This document shows positions 48,406 through 57,211 of a stretch of 64,000 nt of DNA, in pieces. The DNA is taken from the NCBI RefSeq assembly GCF_038070105.1, contig NZ_JBBPBZ010000004.1, positions 124,001 through 188,000 on the forward strand. Reading direction: 5' to 3'. The position numbers and the translations under genes were made by a program. A model generated the notes under the pieces. That model searched no databases and was not told where the DNA came from. It saw only the letters and a program-made list of their open reading frames with translations. How positions within the stretch are numbered: position 1 is the first letter of the stretch; each line of letters opens with the position of its first letter. The DNA is from Methylocystis sp. IM3. GTDB lineage: Bacteria; Pseudomonadota; Alphaproteobacteria; Rhizobiales; Beijerinckiaceae.

Positions 48406-49684
48406 GGCGCAGCTCCCTCAGTTCCTCCTTGACGGGGTCGGGATAAAATAAAGAGAAGTCGAGATCCTTCTTGATGAAGACGACGATGCGCGCGCCCTGG
48501 TCGACGTAGACGGTCGGCGGGATGTTGATCGACTCCCGCAGCGCTTCTTGCGAGAGGCGGGTCAGGGACTGAGAAACCTGCTGCGCGCCGATCTGCCGGG
48601 CGTTGATCAGATTTTGATTGGGCAGCGTCGTGACCGCGGTGAGCTGGCCGGTGAGGGGATCGAGCACATATTGGCTTTGTTGCTGGTAGCTGTTGACGTT
48701 TTGGCCAAGCATCGCGACAAACTGCGAGACGCCGCCGATGACGCTGAGCGCCACGGCCGCCCCGAAGCGCTCAACATAGTGATTGTCGAGGAAGCCGGAG
48801 TTACCCGCGCGGCCAAGGTCGTCGGTCCCCGGGGAGCCCAGCTGAACGGAGACGCCGTCGGGGCGCAACAGCCGCGTCCAGACCACGAAAACCCGCGTCT
48901 GCCCGCGGGCGAGCCCGGAGCGATATTCGCCGATCAGGGTCGATCCCGAGGGGATGAGCACGCGGCGGCCGTCGAAGGACCAGACGTCCTCGCGGGTGAT
49001 GGCTTTCACGGAGCCTGGGAGGTCGCTCTGGATCGCGGTCAGCAGCTCGCCGCGCACCATTGTGCCTTGCGGCACGAGGGCGTCGATCCGCTCATTTTTC
49101 GTCGCGATGGAGCGCTCGACTCCGGCGGAGCCGGCGCGGGCGAGAAAACGCCGGTTGGGATCGTCGTCGGCGATTTCCGAGGCGCCGCCCGCTGCCTGCT
49201 CATTGTTCCCTGCCGCCGCGCCGAGTGCGCCATCTGCGACGAGCTGGGGCGCGCGCAGCCGCTCCCAGCGCCGTCGCTCCTCTTCCGCGGCGAGACGCCG
49301 GGCCTCGGCATCGTCGACTTTCGGTTCGCTCTCCGTCTCGAAGGCCGGCGGCGCGACAAGCGGCGTGGGAGGGGCGACCGGCGGCGGGGGAACCTCGGCA
49401 GCTGGGGGCGGCGGCGGGGCCGTCATCTTGCCGAGATCCAGATTTGGGCGCTGGTCGATGGCGGGCGCGGGAAAAGCGGTGGTATGGAACTCCTCTTTCT
49501 CCGGCGTGGTCATCAGCCGCGTCTCCTTATGCTGGGAGGCGTAAACCATCCAGCCGACGAAGAGCGCCGCGACGCTGGGGACGCCGATTTTGATGAAATT
49601 CCCCATCACGTGCGACGAACGCCGGACCGAGCTTCTCGCCGCGTCTTCGAGCTCGAGCGAACGATAATGTTCGGGCGATGGCAT
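48383..49684 (-). CDS. virB10: Type IV secretion core protein VirB10
   Basis: The 433 residues span both membranes: a short cytoplasmic part, one membrane helix (FIKIGVPSVAALFVGWMVYA), a Pro-rich periplasmic stretch (about 90-115) and the TrbI/VirB10 C-terminal domain (LVPQGTMVRGELLTAIQSDL, VWSFDGRRVLIPSGSTLIGE, PPTVYVDQGARIVVFIKKDL). The last segment contributes to the outer-membrane pore. It is located between virB9 and virB11 as usual. No truncation was seen. Confidence 0.93.
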   Translation of the reverse strand: MPSPEHYRSLELEDAARSSVRRSSHVMGNFIKIGVPSVAALFVGWMVYASQHKETRLMTTPEKEEFHTTAFPAPAIDQRPNLDLGKMTAPPPPPAAEVPPPPVAPPTPLVAPPAFETESEPKVDDAEARRLAAEEERRRWERLRAPQLVADGALGAAAGNNEQAAGGASEIADDDPNRRFLARAGSAGVERSIATKNERIDALVPQGTMVRGELLTAIQSDLPGSVKAITREDVWSFDGRRVLIPSGSTLIGEYRSGLARGQTRVFVVWTRLLRPDGVSVQLGSPGTDDLGRAGNSGFLDNHYVERFGAAVALSVIGGVSQFVAMLGQNVNSYQQQSQYVLDPLTGQLTAVTTLPNQNLINARQIGAQQVSQSLTRLSQEALRESINIPPTVYVDQGARIVVFIKKDLDFSLFYPDPVKEELRELRREAKARR

Positions 49685-49693
49685 GTGCGCTCC

Positions 49694-50512
49694 TTACCAA
49701 AATTGAAGGCCGCTGAAGCCCACGTGCTCTGGCGCATAGGGCTCAAGGCCGTCAGGTTCGTGGAGATTATTCAGCCGCCGATTGAAGACGCAGGTCGCTT
49801 CAGCGCCGTTGCGCAGCGTCCACTGGAAATTGACCTTGTCGACGATGATGTAAGGACCTTCTTTATGGAAATTGACGACGCTCTCCCTGCGATCGCGGTC
49901 GACAACGAAGATCGCCGGCGTCTCCTGATCAGGCGCAAAGCGAAACCACGTCTTGACGCCATCGTCGAAGACCGCGGTCGGCTTTGAGAGCGAGGAGCCT
50001 TTGTAGGCGTAATCGCTGTTGGCGTTGGCGACGTTGAAATTCTTGGTGTTGGGATAGCTTGCGCGCTCCTTGGCGAGGGCGATCAGCCTGGCGTCGGCCT
50101 CGTCGTCGGGGAAGCGAAAACGCACCTTGAACACTTGCGCCCTTCCCTGCCGGAAATCCGCCCGCAGAAGGAACGAATAGATGCGCTTTGAGGTGACGAC
50201 GTTCAAATTGGAGAACGCGTTCTTCTCCACCGGCTTGACGAAGATGATGTTGCCGCGCTTGTTGGGCTCGACTTTCCAGGCGAGCGAATCGCCGAGCGCC
50301 AATGTCTCGATCTTCTCGTCCTCGCCCAGCACGATCATCGTCGAGACGCCATAGGAGCCGTTGATGGCGACGACCTCGTCGGGGCGAAAACTGACTTCTC
50401 GCACCCGAGCGTCGTAGCGGCCCGCCCAAGGAGACTCCTCCGCCTGCGCGAGGCTCGCAGCGCCGATCGCGAGCAAGCCGAGAAGGAGGGGGAAGCCGAG
50501 ACGCCGGATCAT
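49694..50512 (-). CDS. virB9: Type IV secretion outer-complex protein VirB9
   Basis: The 272 residues have a signal peptide (cleavage near AQAEES) and VirB9 domains: YDARVREVSFRPDEVVAING and AWKVEPNKRGNIIFVKPVEK in the N-terminal half, then FRFAPDQETPAIFVVDRD and YIIVDKVNFQWTLRNGAEA in the C-terminal half, which binds VirB7 at the outer membrane. The start overlaps the virB8 stop by four bases. The protein forms the core complex with VirB7 and VirB10. Confidence 0.93.
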   Translation of the reverse strand: MIRRLGFPLLLGLLAIGAASLAQAEESPWAGRYDARVREVSFRPDEVVAINGSYGVSTMIVLGEDEKIETLALGDSLAWKVEPNKRGNIIFVKPVEKNAFSNLNVVTSKRIYSFLLRADFRQGRAQVFKVRFRFPDDEADARLIALAKERASYPNTKNFNVANANSDYAYKGSSLSKPTAVFDDGVKTWFRFAPDQETPAIFVVDRDRRESVVNFHKEGPYIIVDKVNFQWTLRNGAEATCVFNRRLNNLHEPDGLEPYAPEHVGFSGLQFW

Positions 50513-51282
50513 TTCTCGGCTCCCGGCGCGGTCGGGACCGTTTCCTGGTCGCGGCGGTATTCGGTCGTCTGGAAGCCGAGCGGATTATCAAAGCGCATCT
50601 GGTTCGACATGGGCGAGCCGGAATAGCGAAAACGCACCAGCGCCACCCAGTCGCGATGGACGATGTTGGAGGCGGATTTTTCATCCGTGCCAAAGCGCAC
50701 CAGCGCCGTGCGCTGGTTTGGGAACGTCACCGATTTGACGGAGACGGCGACTTCCGTGGTGGCGCCGAAGGTTTTTACCGGGTTCTTCGGATTGGCCGGG
50801 CTGAAAATTTCGGTGAGGTCGCGGGCGGCGTCGCCGGTCGAGAGCAGCTGCGCGAGATCGAAATTGTCCTTGAGCGCCTTGGGATCATAGGTCTCGCGCG
50901 CCTTCACATAGCGCACGACGTTGAACATGGTGACGGCTTCGTCTTGACTGAGCGCTCCCTCAGCCATCGGCCGCTTGACCTCGACGAAACCCGAGGATTT
51001 GTCGACGACGATCATATAAGGCTCAAAGGTCTTGAGCGGCGCGAGGCTTGCGAGCGACACGATCGCGCCAAGCGCGATGACGGTCATCACGGCTGCGACG
51101 ATCCAGGCGATCGAGAGCGAGGAGTTTTTCCAGAGCGTACGATCCTCTTCCCAGGTTCCGCCCTCCTGGTAGTAGCGCGCGCCCTCCCCTGCCGCGGAAC
51201 CCCCGGGGCCCGGCGCAATGGGCGCTAACTCTTCGCGCAGGGCTCTGCGGGAGAGGCGGCGAAACGGCAATTCCCACATCAT
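50509..51282 (-). CDS. virB8: Type IV secretion assembly protein VirB8
   Basis: The 257-residue protein has one membrane helix (LSIAWIVAAVMTVIALGAIV) and the periplasmic VirB8 domain (PYMIVVDKSSGFVEVKRPMA, MFNVVRYVKARETYDPKALK, VHRDWVALVRFRYSGSPMSN). It nucleates assembly of the channel at the inner membrane. The start is the first of two adjacent ATG codons at 51282, overlapping the virB6 stop. A longer open frame upstream is an out-of-place extension over virB6. Size is typical. Confidence 0.92.
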   Translation of the reverse strand: MMWELPFRRLSRRALREELAPIAPGPGGSAAGEGARYYQEGGTWEEDRTLWKNSSLSIAWIVAAVMTVIALGAIVSLASLAPLKTFEPYMIVVDKSSGFVEVKRPMAEGALSQDEAVTMFNVVRYVKARETYDPKALKDNFDLAQLLSTGDAARDLTEIFSPANPKNPVKTFGATTEVAVSVKSVTFPNQRTALVRFGTDEKSASNIVHRDWVALVRFRYSGSPMSNQMRFDNPLGFQTTEYRRDQETVPTAPGAEK

Positions 51283-52373
51283 CAAATCCGGTCCATTTTC
51301 TTGGCGAGCACATCGGCGGCGCGCTGGCCGTAGATGCGCTCGTAGCGGGCCCGCGTGAGGCGATCCTGCAGCGACCGATCGACGCCGAAGCGCGCGCCGT
51401 AGCCGAAAGGCACGCGGGCGCGATAGGCGCCTGAGGCGGCCAACGCGCCGTTCGCGGTGATCGAGCGCCAGAGTCCGCCAATCGTCGTCGCATAGAGCGG
51501 AATGCCGCCGGCGATCGCCGCGGCCATGCCGGGGAGTTGGCTCAAAAGGAAAAGGCCGGTCAGGCCGACGAGAAAGAAAGGCGCGAGCGCGCCCCAATCG
51601 ACCTGACCGCTGTTGATCGCGGCGCCAAGACCCGCGAAGATCGGCTGTGTGACGGTGAGGTAGAAGGCGAGAAAGGCGTAAACCAGCACCTGGAGCATCG
51701 CATACAGGACGGCGGCGGAGAGCCAGCCAGAAAAGAAGCGCGAGGAAGCGTCAAAAAGCAGCAGCAGAATCATCAAGGGCGCGATGCCGAGGATCAGCCA
51801 AAGAAAAACCTTCGAGAGGATGATCGTGAAGGTGGCGACCGCCAGAAACAGCGCGATGATGATCACGCAAGCGAGCCCAACGAGGGCCGAGGCGAAGGAT
51901 TGCAGGCTGAAGGCGAAATGCAGCTGAAAGCCTTGCGCGACCTGGTTCCAGATCGCTTCCAGCGCAGAGACAACGGCGTTTGGCGATGTGTAAGTGTTAT
52001 TGTTGCCGACGCTGAGCAGCCGGTTGCCGATCGCCGCCGGCCCGTCGTTGAAGAGCGTGTAGGCGAAGCTCGTGAAGTCGCTCCAGGAGGTTGCGAGCGC
52101 ATAGATCACAAAGGCGCGCAACAGCCGGAAGGCGGCGTCGGTGGCAGTTCCCGTAGCGGTCCCTGACCAGACGCCAAATCCCCAGAAGATCACATAGGCG
52201 ATGAGAAGGAGCGAGGCGATCGAAGCCCCTGCCCCGCCCGCGGTCACATCTCGAGCGAGCTCCTGAAAAGCGCCCTGGACATAGGTGCAGCCGGTCTGGT
52301 CGACGCCGGAGAGAATCTGGGGAATGATCCCGGATCCGTAATTCTGCGCCGAGCAGTTCTGCAGGACGGTCAC
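51282..52373 (-). CDS. virB6: Type IV secretion channel protein VirB6
   Basis: The 363 residues form a polytopic inner-membrane protein with about six to seven helices. Characteristic segments are ASIASLLLIAYVIFWGFGVW, RLLRAFVIYALATSWSDFTS and KVFLWLILGIAPLMILLLLF. VirB6 lines the substrate path. It starts with GTG overlapping the stop of the upstream lipoprotein gene (GTGA). The C-terminal cytoplasmic tail is basic. Confidence 0.92.
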   Translation of the reverse strand: MTVLQNCSAQNYGSGIIPQILSGVDQTGCTYVQGAFQELARDVTAGGAGASIASLLLIAYVIFWGFGVWSGTATGTATDAAFRLLRAFVIYALATSWSDFTSFAYTLFNDGPAAIGNRLLSVGNNNTYTSPNAVVSALEAIWNQVAQGFQLHFAFSLQSFASALVGLACVIIIALFLAVATFTIILSKVFLWLILGIAPLMILLLLFDASSRFFSGWLSAAVLYAMLQVLVYAFLAFYLTVTQPIFAGLGAAINSGQVDWGALAPFFLVGLTGLFLLSQLPGMAAAIAGGIPLYATTIGGLWRSITANGALAASGAYRARVPFGYGARFGVDRSLQDRLTRARYERIYGQRAADVLAKKMDRI

Positions 52374-52642
52374 TTAAGCCGCTCCGCGTTGATCGGGCGC
52401 AAGGGGCCGCAGTCGCCGGCGGCGGAGCTGAAGGGCGCGGGCGCGCGCGCCGCCTCCGGCTCCGCATAGAACAGGGCTTGCACGGCGTTCTGTTGCGGGC
52501 CCGCCGGCTCGGGCATGGGTTGTTCCGCCGCCGCGGGCATGCCGCCCTCGGACATGGCGCAAGGCGCCTCCAACGGCTTGTAGCCACAGCCCGAGAGCGC
52601 GCCTGCGAGCAGCGCGGCGCTCGCCATAAAGAGAAGCCGCAT
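52370..52642 (-). CDS. Small VirB7-position lipoprotein
   Basis: The 90 residues carry a lipobox (LLAGALSGC, Cys 19) and a short Pro/Ala-rich mature part with a second Cys (EAPC) that could bond to VirB9. VirB7 proteins are small lipoproteins of this kind but show little sequence conservation. It lies between virB5 and virB6, overlapping virB6, as in many alphaproteobacterial systems. The role as VirB7 is inferred from position and lipidation. Confidence 0.7.
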   Translation of the reverse strand: MRLLFMASAALLAGALSGCGYKPLEAPCAMSEGGMPAAAEQPMPEPAGPQQNAVQALFYAEPEAARAPAPFSSAAGDCGPLRPINAERLK

Positions 52643-52646
52643 TGCG

Positions 52647-53360
52647 TTATTGTCCGTAGGGTCGAAACTGCATGGCGCGGGCCGCGGCGGAAAGCGCGGC
52701 GATGCGATCGAGATTGGCCTGATTGGCCGCCGCCGCGGCCGTATTGACAGCGCCATTGAGCTGAACAATCGACTGGCCATTCTGCGTTTGGATTTGCGAA
52801 TTCTGATCGATCGAGCCTTTTACGTCGGGGGAGCTTCCGATCTGCTGCCCGCCGGAGGTGTAAGCGTTGCTGGCGTTCTTGACCGTCCCTTGGGTCGAGT
52901 TGATAAGCCCCAGGATGAGTTGAGCCGTATTCGAAGAGTTGAGATAGGCCTTGTCGCTTGGGAGCGCGCCTTGCAGCCCGGAGAGTGTTTTGACGAGATT
53001 GAGCCCATTGATCAGCGCCGAGATGATTTGCTGAGAGTCGCCGCCAAGCCCAGCGAAAGACAGCGGGCCCCCTGAAATCACCGAGCCGAGCGACGGCGCG
53101 CTCCCCATCGAAAAGCCGCCGCCGAGCGCCATTTGCGCCAGCGGCCCTTGCGCCAGCGATGAGCGGTCTCCGGTCACGGCTTGCAGGGTCTTTTGCACAT
53201 TGGAAAGAATATCCTGATCGGTCGAGAGGATTTGCTTGGTGTTCGTCGCCGTCTGCTGTGACTGGGAGAGATTGGCGGCGTCGATCACCGCAACCTGGGC
53301 ATGGACGCCGCGAACGAGCAAAAGATTCGCAAGGCAGAAGGCCAATATCGCCCGTTTCAT
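52647..53360 (-). CDS. virB5: VirB5-like minor pilin
   Basis: The 237-residue exported protein has a signal peptide (cleavage at VHAQ) and a helical, Gln/Ser/Asn-rich mature part (AANLSQSQQTATNTKQILST, SINGLNL-type region near 115, AALSAAARAMQFRPYGQ at the end). VirB5 proteins sit at the pilus tip and are variable in sequence. It is assigned from signal peptide, helical periplasmic composition and its place between virB4 and virB6. Confidence 0.75.
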   Translation of the reverse strand: MKRAILAFCLANLLLVRGVHAQVAVIDAANLSQSQQTATNTKQILSTDQDILSNVQKTLQAVTGDRSSLAQGPLAQMALGGGFSMGSAPSLGSVISGGPLSFAGLGGDSQQIISALINGLNLVKTLSGLQGALPSDKAYLNSSNTAQLILGLINSTQGTVKNASNAYTSGGQQIGSSPDVKGSIDQNSQIQTQNGQSIVQLNGAVNTAAAAANQANLDRIAALSAAARAMQFRPYGQ

Positions 53361-53374
53361 GCAAAGTCCTTTTT

Positions 53375-54178
53375 CTAATGCGACGATGCGCGTTCGAGAT
53401 AAACGATGACGTTTCCGAGCGAATCGGTGACGCGGCGCTCCACGCAGCCGCCATCGAACAGCGACTGGCAGAACTGGCTCGAGGCCAGGATGCAGGGACT
53501 ATTCGCCGTGCCGCCGCCGCGGTAGCCAGCGCCGCAAATCGAATTGGTGGCGAGAAGCCCGCTTCCTGAGGGGAAGGACGTAAAACTCATGCCGCGCGCG
53601 GCCTGGCTCGCCTGCGACACGCGCATCATATTGATCGCGTTATAGGCGCTGACGAGCAGATTGGCGGTTGCGAGCACCTGGTTCCAGCTGACGCCGTTCT
53701 GCGTCCCGCCAGAGGAATTCTGGTCATAGCCGGCCATGATCGTCGGCGACCCGCCGATGAGGCCGGAGGCGCTCTGGTAGGTCGGCCCGTTGCTGACGAT
53801 CGTCACCTGCGTCGCCGTATTGCCCGCGACGACGTCCCCCGCGGCCGACCCGAAATTTTGCGTCGCCAATGTCGCCCCCGTCGCGTTTGCCGCGCGCGCC
53901 GGCGGCATTTGCGGGTCATAGTTTTGGACGGCGGCGGCGCCCGCGGACGCACTGGGCGTCGCGGTGTTGTTCTGCACCGCGCCCTTCTGGCCGGTGTGGG
54001 TCGCGCAATCGATCCCCTTCTGTCCGTCGCGCTGCTTTTGTTGCACCGGGACCAGGGTGGTCGTCAGCGCCGAGGTCTGAATCTTCTGCGTGAGTTGCTC
54101 GGCGTCCTCGACCGGAATATCGGCGAGGGCGGCGGTCGCTGAGCCGAGAAGAAAAGCTGACGTGAGGAGAAGGCGCAT
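53375..54178 (-). CDS. Exported protein of unknown function in the virB operon
   Basis: The 267 residues begin with a signal peptide (ALAD cleavage) and contain a low-complexity Ala/Gly/Asn-rich middle (about 65-150), a hydrophobic helix (VLATANLLVSAYNAINMMRV) and a compact Cys-rich C-terminal part (SICGAGYRGGGTANSPCILA, QFCQSLFDGGCVERRV). No VirB family fits. It overlaps virB4 by one base and precedes virB5 in the same transcript, so it is probably a lineage-specific pilus or periplasmic component. Confidence 0.7.
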   Translation of the reverse strand: MRLLLTSAFLLGSATAALADIPVEDAEQLTQKIQTSALTTTLVPVQQKQRDGQKGIDCATHTGQKGAVQNNTATPSASAGAAAVQNYDPQMPPARAANATGATLATQNFGSAAGDVVAGNTATQVTIVSNGPTYQSASGLIGGSPTIMAGYDQNSSGGTQNGVSWNQVLATANLLVSAYNAINMMRVSQASQAARGMSFTSFPSGSGLLATNSICGAGYRGGGTANSPCILASSQFCQSLFDGGCVERRVTDSLGNVIVYLERASSH

Positions 54179-56589
54179 CAGGCCGTCCTCCCCATGAAAA
54201 CTGGCAGCCAGGCCTCCGGCGCGCTCCCGACCTCCCCCATTAACGAATAGAGCTCGGATACCGTCTCGGTGCGCCCGGAGAGCACCTTGATGAACTCCGG
54301 CATGCCGCCGAGGTCCAATTTGGCGATGACCGAATCCTGCCCCTGTTTGATCAGAAAGGACCGCGCCTCGGGGACCGTCTCCCGGATCCAGCGCATTTCC
54401 CGGTCGGACAGCTGGAAGGCCCTGCGGTAGCTTTCGTCATCCGCTTTGGCATTGGCGAAGAACACATTGGTCGCGGTCTGCTCGATCAGTGTATTCGCGG
54501 CCCTGGAGCGCACGATGTCGGCGGCGCTTTGGGTGCCAAAGCCAATGATGCCGTTCTGCTTGCGCAGGGTTTTGAGCTTGTCCTTGATAAAGTACGAGAA
54601 AACCTCGTCGTCGAGCAGCCGCCAGCCTTCGTCGAGGAAGACCATGATCGGCGTCCCGTCGATCAGTTCCTCGATGCGATGGAAAATATAGAGCAGCGCC
54701 GCCGTGCGGATCGTCGGATTGTCGAGGACGCGCGTCATGTCGAAGCCAAAGATCGCGTGAAGCGAGAAGCGGTCCTCGGCGTTGTTGAACAGCCAGCCGT
54801 TCTGGTCCTTGCGGATCCACGGCTCCAGTCGCGAGGCCAAATCGCCCTCGCTCGCCTGAATGCGTCCCCGCAGCAGCGATTGGAAAGCAGGAAGGTTCCG
54901 TCCCTCTCGCGGGCCGGAGACGACGGTCTTAATCGCATTGCGGATGACCTGCTCTTCGGTGGCCGAGAGATCCGTGTCCGCGCCGCCCTTGGGCCGAAGC
55001 AGGAAGGAGAAGAGCCGGTAGAGAAATTCCCGCGTCTCGCCGCCGTCGGGCAACATCAGCGGGTTGAAGCCGGTGACCGTGCCAGGCTCGAGCGCCTCAT
55101 ATTGGCCGCCGAGCGCCCGGATGAAAGTTTCCGCGCCGCGGTCCTTGTCGACGAATACGAGCTTCGGCCGTGGCGTCAGCCGCTGCGCCTGCGCCGCGAT
55201 GAAGGAAAGCCAGACGGTCTTCCCCGAGCCCGAGGGGCCGACGACCGTGAAATTCCCAAGATCAGCGACGTGGAAATTGTAGAAATAGGCCGTCTGCGAC
55301 GCCGTCTGAAACACCGAGATCGCCGGCCCCCAATGATTGCCAGCAGGCGAGCCGCTCGGGAAATTATGCAAGGAGACGAAGCCCGCCAGGTTTTTCGAGC
55401 TGATGATGGAATTCCGGGCGATATAGGGAAAGTTTCCGGGCCACTGCGCCCAGAAGGCCGGTTCCATATTGAGGTCTTCGCGCACCCAGATCACGGAGCG
55501 GTCGGTGAGCGCCGCCCCCGCCGCCGTGACCGCGGCGTCGACCTCCTGCATGCTCTTACCTAACGCCAGCACCGTCATATGGTGCTCGCCGTAGAGGGCC
55601 TCGGAGGCGAGCAGTTCGTCCCGCGCGTCGTTCAAATGCTCGGCGACGATGGACCCCGCCTCGTCGGACATGTCGATCTGGCGCGCGACGCGGTCGATAT
55701 GGGATTGGGCGACGGGGCGGTCGATGATCGCGAAGGATTGCGCGACGACGAATTCATGCGGGATGGTCAGGAGATTGTCGAGAAAGCCCGGCCCGGTCTG
55801 CGCTGGATATTCCCTCACCGACAGCGCCGCGCCAAAGCGGGTCTCGTTGGCCGATGCGCCGCGGATTTCGAGCGCGTTCTTGCCGAAGAACACGCGCTTC
55901 GTCGCCAGCGCCTGGTCGAGCGACATTCTGGGAAGATGCATCGGCCTCGGGATGGCGCCATTGCCGAGCTGGACCAGGAATTCGAGCGGTTCCGAGAACC
56001 AGACCCCTGCCCGCTCGACGACCTTGAGAAGGCGCGGACGATAGGCAGACATGGCGGAGAGGACAGCCGTCGTAATGTCTCGCAGCTCGGCTTGCGTCTC
56101 TTGCCGGTCGAAGGAGTCGCCGTCGTCGGTCTTCTTGCCCAGGACCGTCTGCATCAGCGCTTCAAAGGTTCCGGCGTGGCCTTGCAGGGGCCTGCGGACG
56201 ATCGTGAGGTAGAGGTCGTTGACGAACATCCGCCGCTTTGAAAGCGCCGTGTGATAGCGCTCGTCGAGCTCCCGGCAGAAGGCGTTATCGAAACTCGACG
56301 GGATTGTCGGTTCGATCTCGCGCCGGATGATATGCGAATACAGCGCGAAGCGGCTGTTGCCGAGCGTGCGCACGAGGTCGTTGCGGCCGAGCATGCGGAC
56401 GTTGATGCTGGACCAGTCCGCAGTCTGGAACGAGAAGCCTTCCAGCTTGATGAAGTTCATCAAGAGGCCGGACTTGGATTTGACGATAAAGTCGTCGACG
56501 TGGCGCAGATACGGCAGATGCGACGAGACCGGGCGTTCCCGCCGTGACACCGCGCCAAAGCTCATCTGGTTCTGCAGCGCCCGCAGCAT
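54178..56589 (-). CDS. virB4: Type IV secretion ATPase VirB4
   Basis: This 803-residue ATPase drives pilus assembly and transport. The N-terminal third is family-typical (RERPVSSHLPYLRHVDDFIV). Walker A is VVGPSGSGKTVWLSF, and Walker B is MVFLDEGWRLLDDEVFSYFI; LVFVDKDRGAETFIRALGG and FGTQSAADIVRS are also characteristic. ATG at 56589 has GAGGGG four bases upstream; a TTG at 56601 overlapping the virB3 stop is an alternative. It is full length. Confidence 0.95.
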   Translation of the reverse strand: MLRALQNQMSFGAVSRRERPVSSHLPYLRHVDDFIVKSKSGLLMNFIKLEGFSFQTADWSSINVRMLGRNDLVRTLGNSRFALYSHIIRREIEPTIPSSFDNAFCRELDERYHTALSKRRMFVNDLYLTIVRRPLQGHAGTFEALMQTVLGKKTDDGDSFDRQETQAELRDITTAVLSAMSAYRPRLLKVVERAGVWFSEPLEFLVQLGNGAIPRPMHLPRMSLDQALATKRVFFGKNALEIRGASANETRFGAALSVREYPAQTGPGFLDNLLTIPHEFVVAQSFAIIDRPVAQSHIDRVARQIDMSDEAGSIVAEHLNDARDELLASEALYGEHHMTVLALGKSMQEVDAAVTAAGAALTDRSVIWVREDLNMEPAFWAQWPGNFPYIARNSIISSKNLAGFVSLHNFPSGSPAGNHWGPAISVFQTASQTAYFYNFHVADLGNFTVVGPSGSGKTVWLSFIAAQAQRLTPRPKLVFVDKDRGAETFIRALGGQYEALEPGTVTGFNPLMLPDGGETREFLYRLFSFLLRPKGGADTDLSATEEQVIRNAIKTVVSGPREGRNLPAFQSLLRGRIQASEGDLASRLEPWIRKDQNGWLFNNAEDRFSLHAIFGFDMTRVLDNPTIRTAALLYIFHRIEELIDGTPIMVFLDEGWRLLDDEVFSYFIKDKLKTLRKQNGIIGFGTQSAADIVRSRAANTLIEQTATNVFFANAKADDESYRRAFQLSDREMRWIRETVPEARSFLIKQGQDSVIAKLDLGGMPEFIKVLSGRTETVSELYSLMGEVGSAPEAWLPVFMGRTA

Positions 56590-56597
56590 CAAGCCCC

Positions 56598-56894
56598 TCA
56601 AATCTTATAGGAGTCGCAACCCCAGAATTCTCGGGAACGCGGCGGGCACTTGGAGGATCGCACGAACAGGACCTCGAAGATCCGGTCGTCTCTCAAGGTC
56701 ATGACGTAGCCGAAGAGATGGAAGGGGATGATCCAAAGGAGGTTGAACAGGTTGTGCGTCGCGAGGAAGATCACCGAGGTCACGACCATCTCGAACATGA
56801 AATACATGTAGGGAACGCCGACGATGGTCGGGGCCCGGGTCAACGCTTTGACGAGCGGGACGATCATCGGCTTCTCGAGATCCGCGTTGCTCAT
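56598..56894 (-). CDS. virB3: VirB3
   Basis: The 98 residues match VirB3, a small inner-membrane protein that works with VirB4: EKPMIVPLVKALTRAPTIVG, two hydrophobic segments (about 25-65) and LRDDRIFEVLFVRSSKCPP. It starts with ATG at 56894, just after the virB2 stop, and runs directly into virB4. Typical size. Confidence 0.9.
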   Translation of the reverse strand: MSNADLEKPMIVPLVKALTRAPTIVGVPYMYFMFEMVVTSVIFLATHNLFNLLWIIPFHLFGYVMTLRDDRIFEVLFVRSSKCPPRSREFWGCDSYKI

Positions 56895-56896
56895 CG

Positions 56897-57211
56897 TCAG
56901 CCGCCGACGGAGGACTGAAAGAACTGGACGATTTGCGTCGAGCCGAAGACCAGCACGATGCCGAAGATGATCGAGCCGGCGATGCCCCAGGTCATTCGGC
57001 CCGCCCAAGCCAGGAAACCGGCGGCGATGACGGCGAGGATGGCGAGAGACGTCGAGATCGGCCCTGTGAGGGTTTGCACGAGCGTTTGCAGAGTCGACTG
57101 CACGGGGGAAAGCGTGCCGCCCGTCGCAAAAGCGGGAGAGCTTGCGTGGAGCAGCGCCAGCGCGGCGAGAAAGGAAATTTTGCCGCGACCAGCTTTGCTA
57201 AAATGACTCAT
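56897..57211 (-). CDS. virB2: VirB2 major pilin
   Basis: The 104-residue pilin precursor has a long signal peptide (cleavage near AFATGG), followed by two hydrophobic helices (ISTSLAILAVIAAGFLAWAG and SIIFGIVLVFGSTQIVQFF), as in cyclised or processed VirB2 subunits. It lies between virB1 and virB3 and overlaps virB1 by four bases. It would form the conjugative pilus. Confidence 0.9.
   Translation of the reverse strand: MSHFSKAGRGKISFLAALALLHASSPAFATGGTLSPVQSTLQTLVQTLTGPISTSLAILAVIAAGFLAWAGRMTWGIAGSIIFGIVLVFGSTQIVQFFQSSVGG

Noticed and set aside
48548..49987. 479-codon plus-strand frame opposite virB10 and virB9
   Set aside because: It is antisense shadow of well-supported secretion genes.
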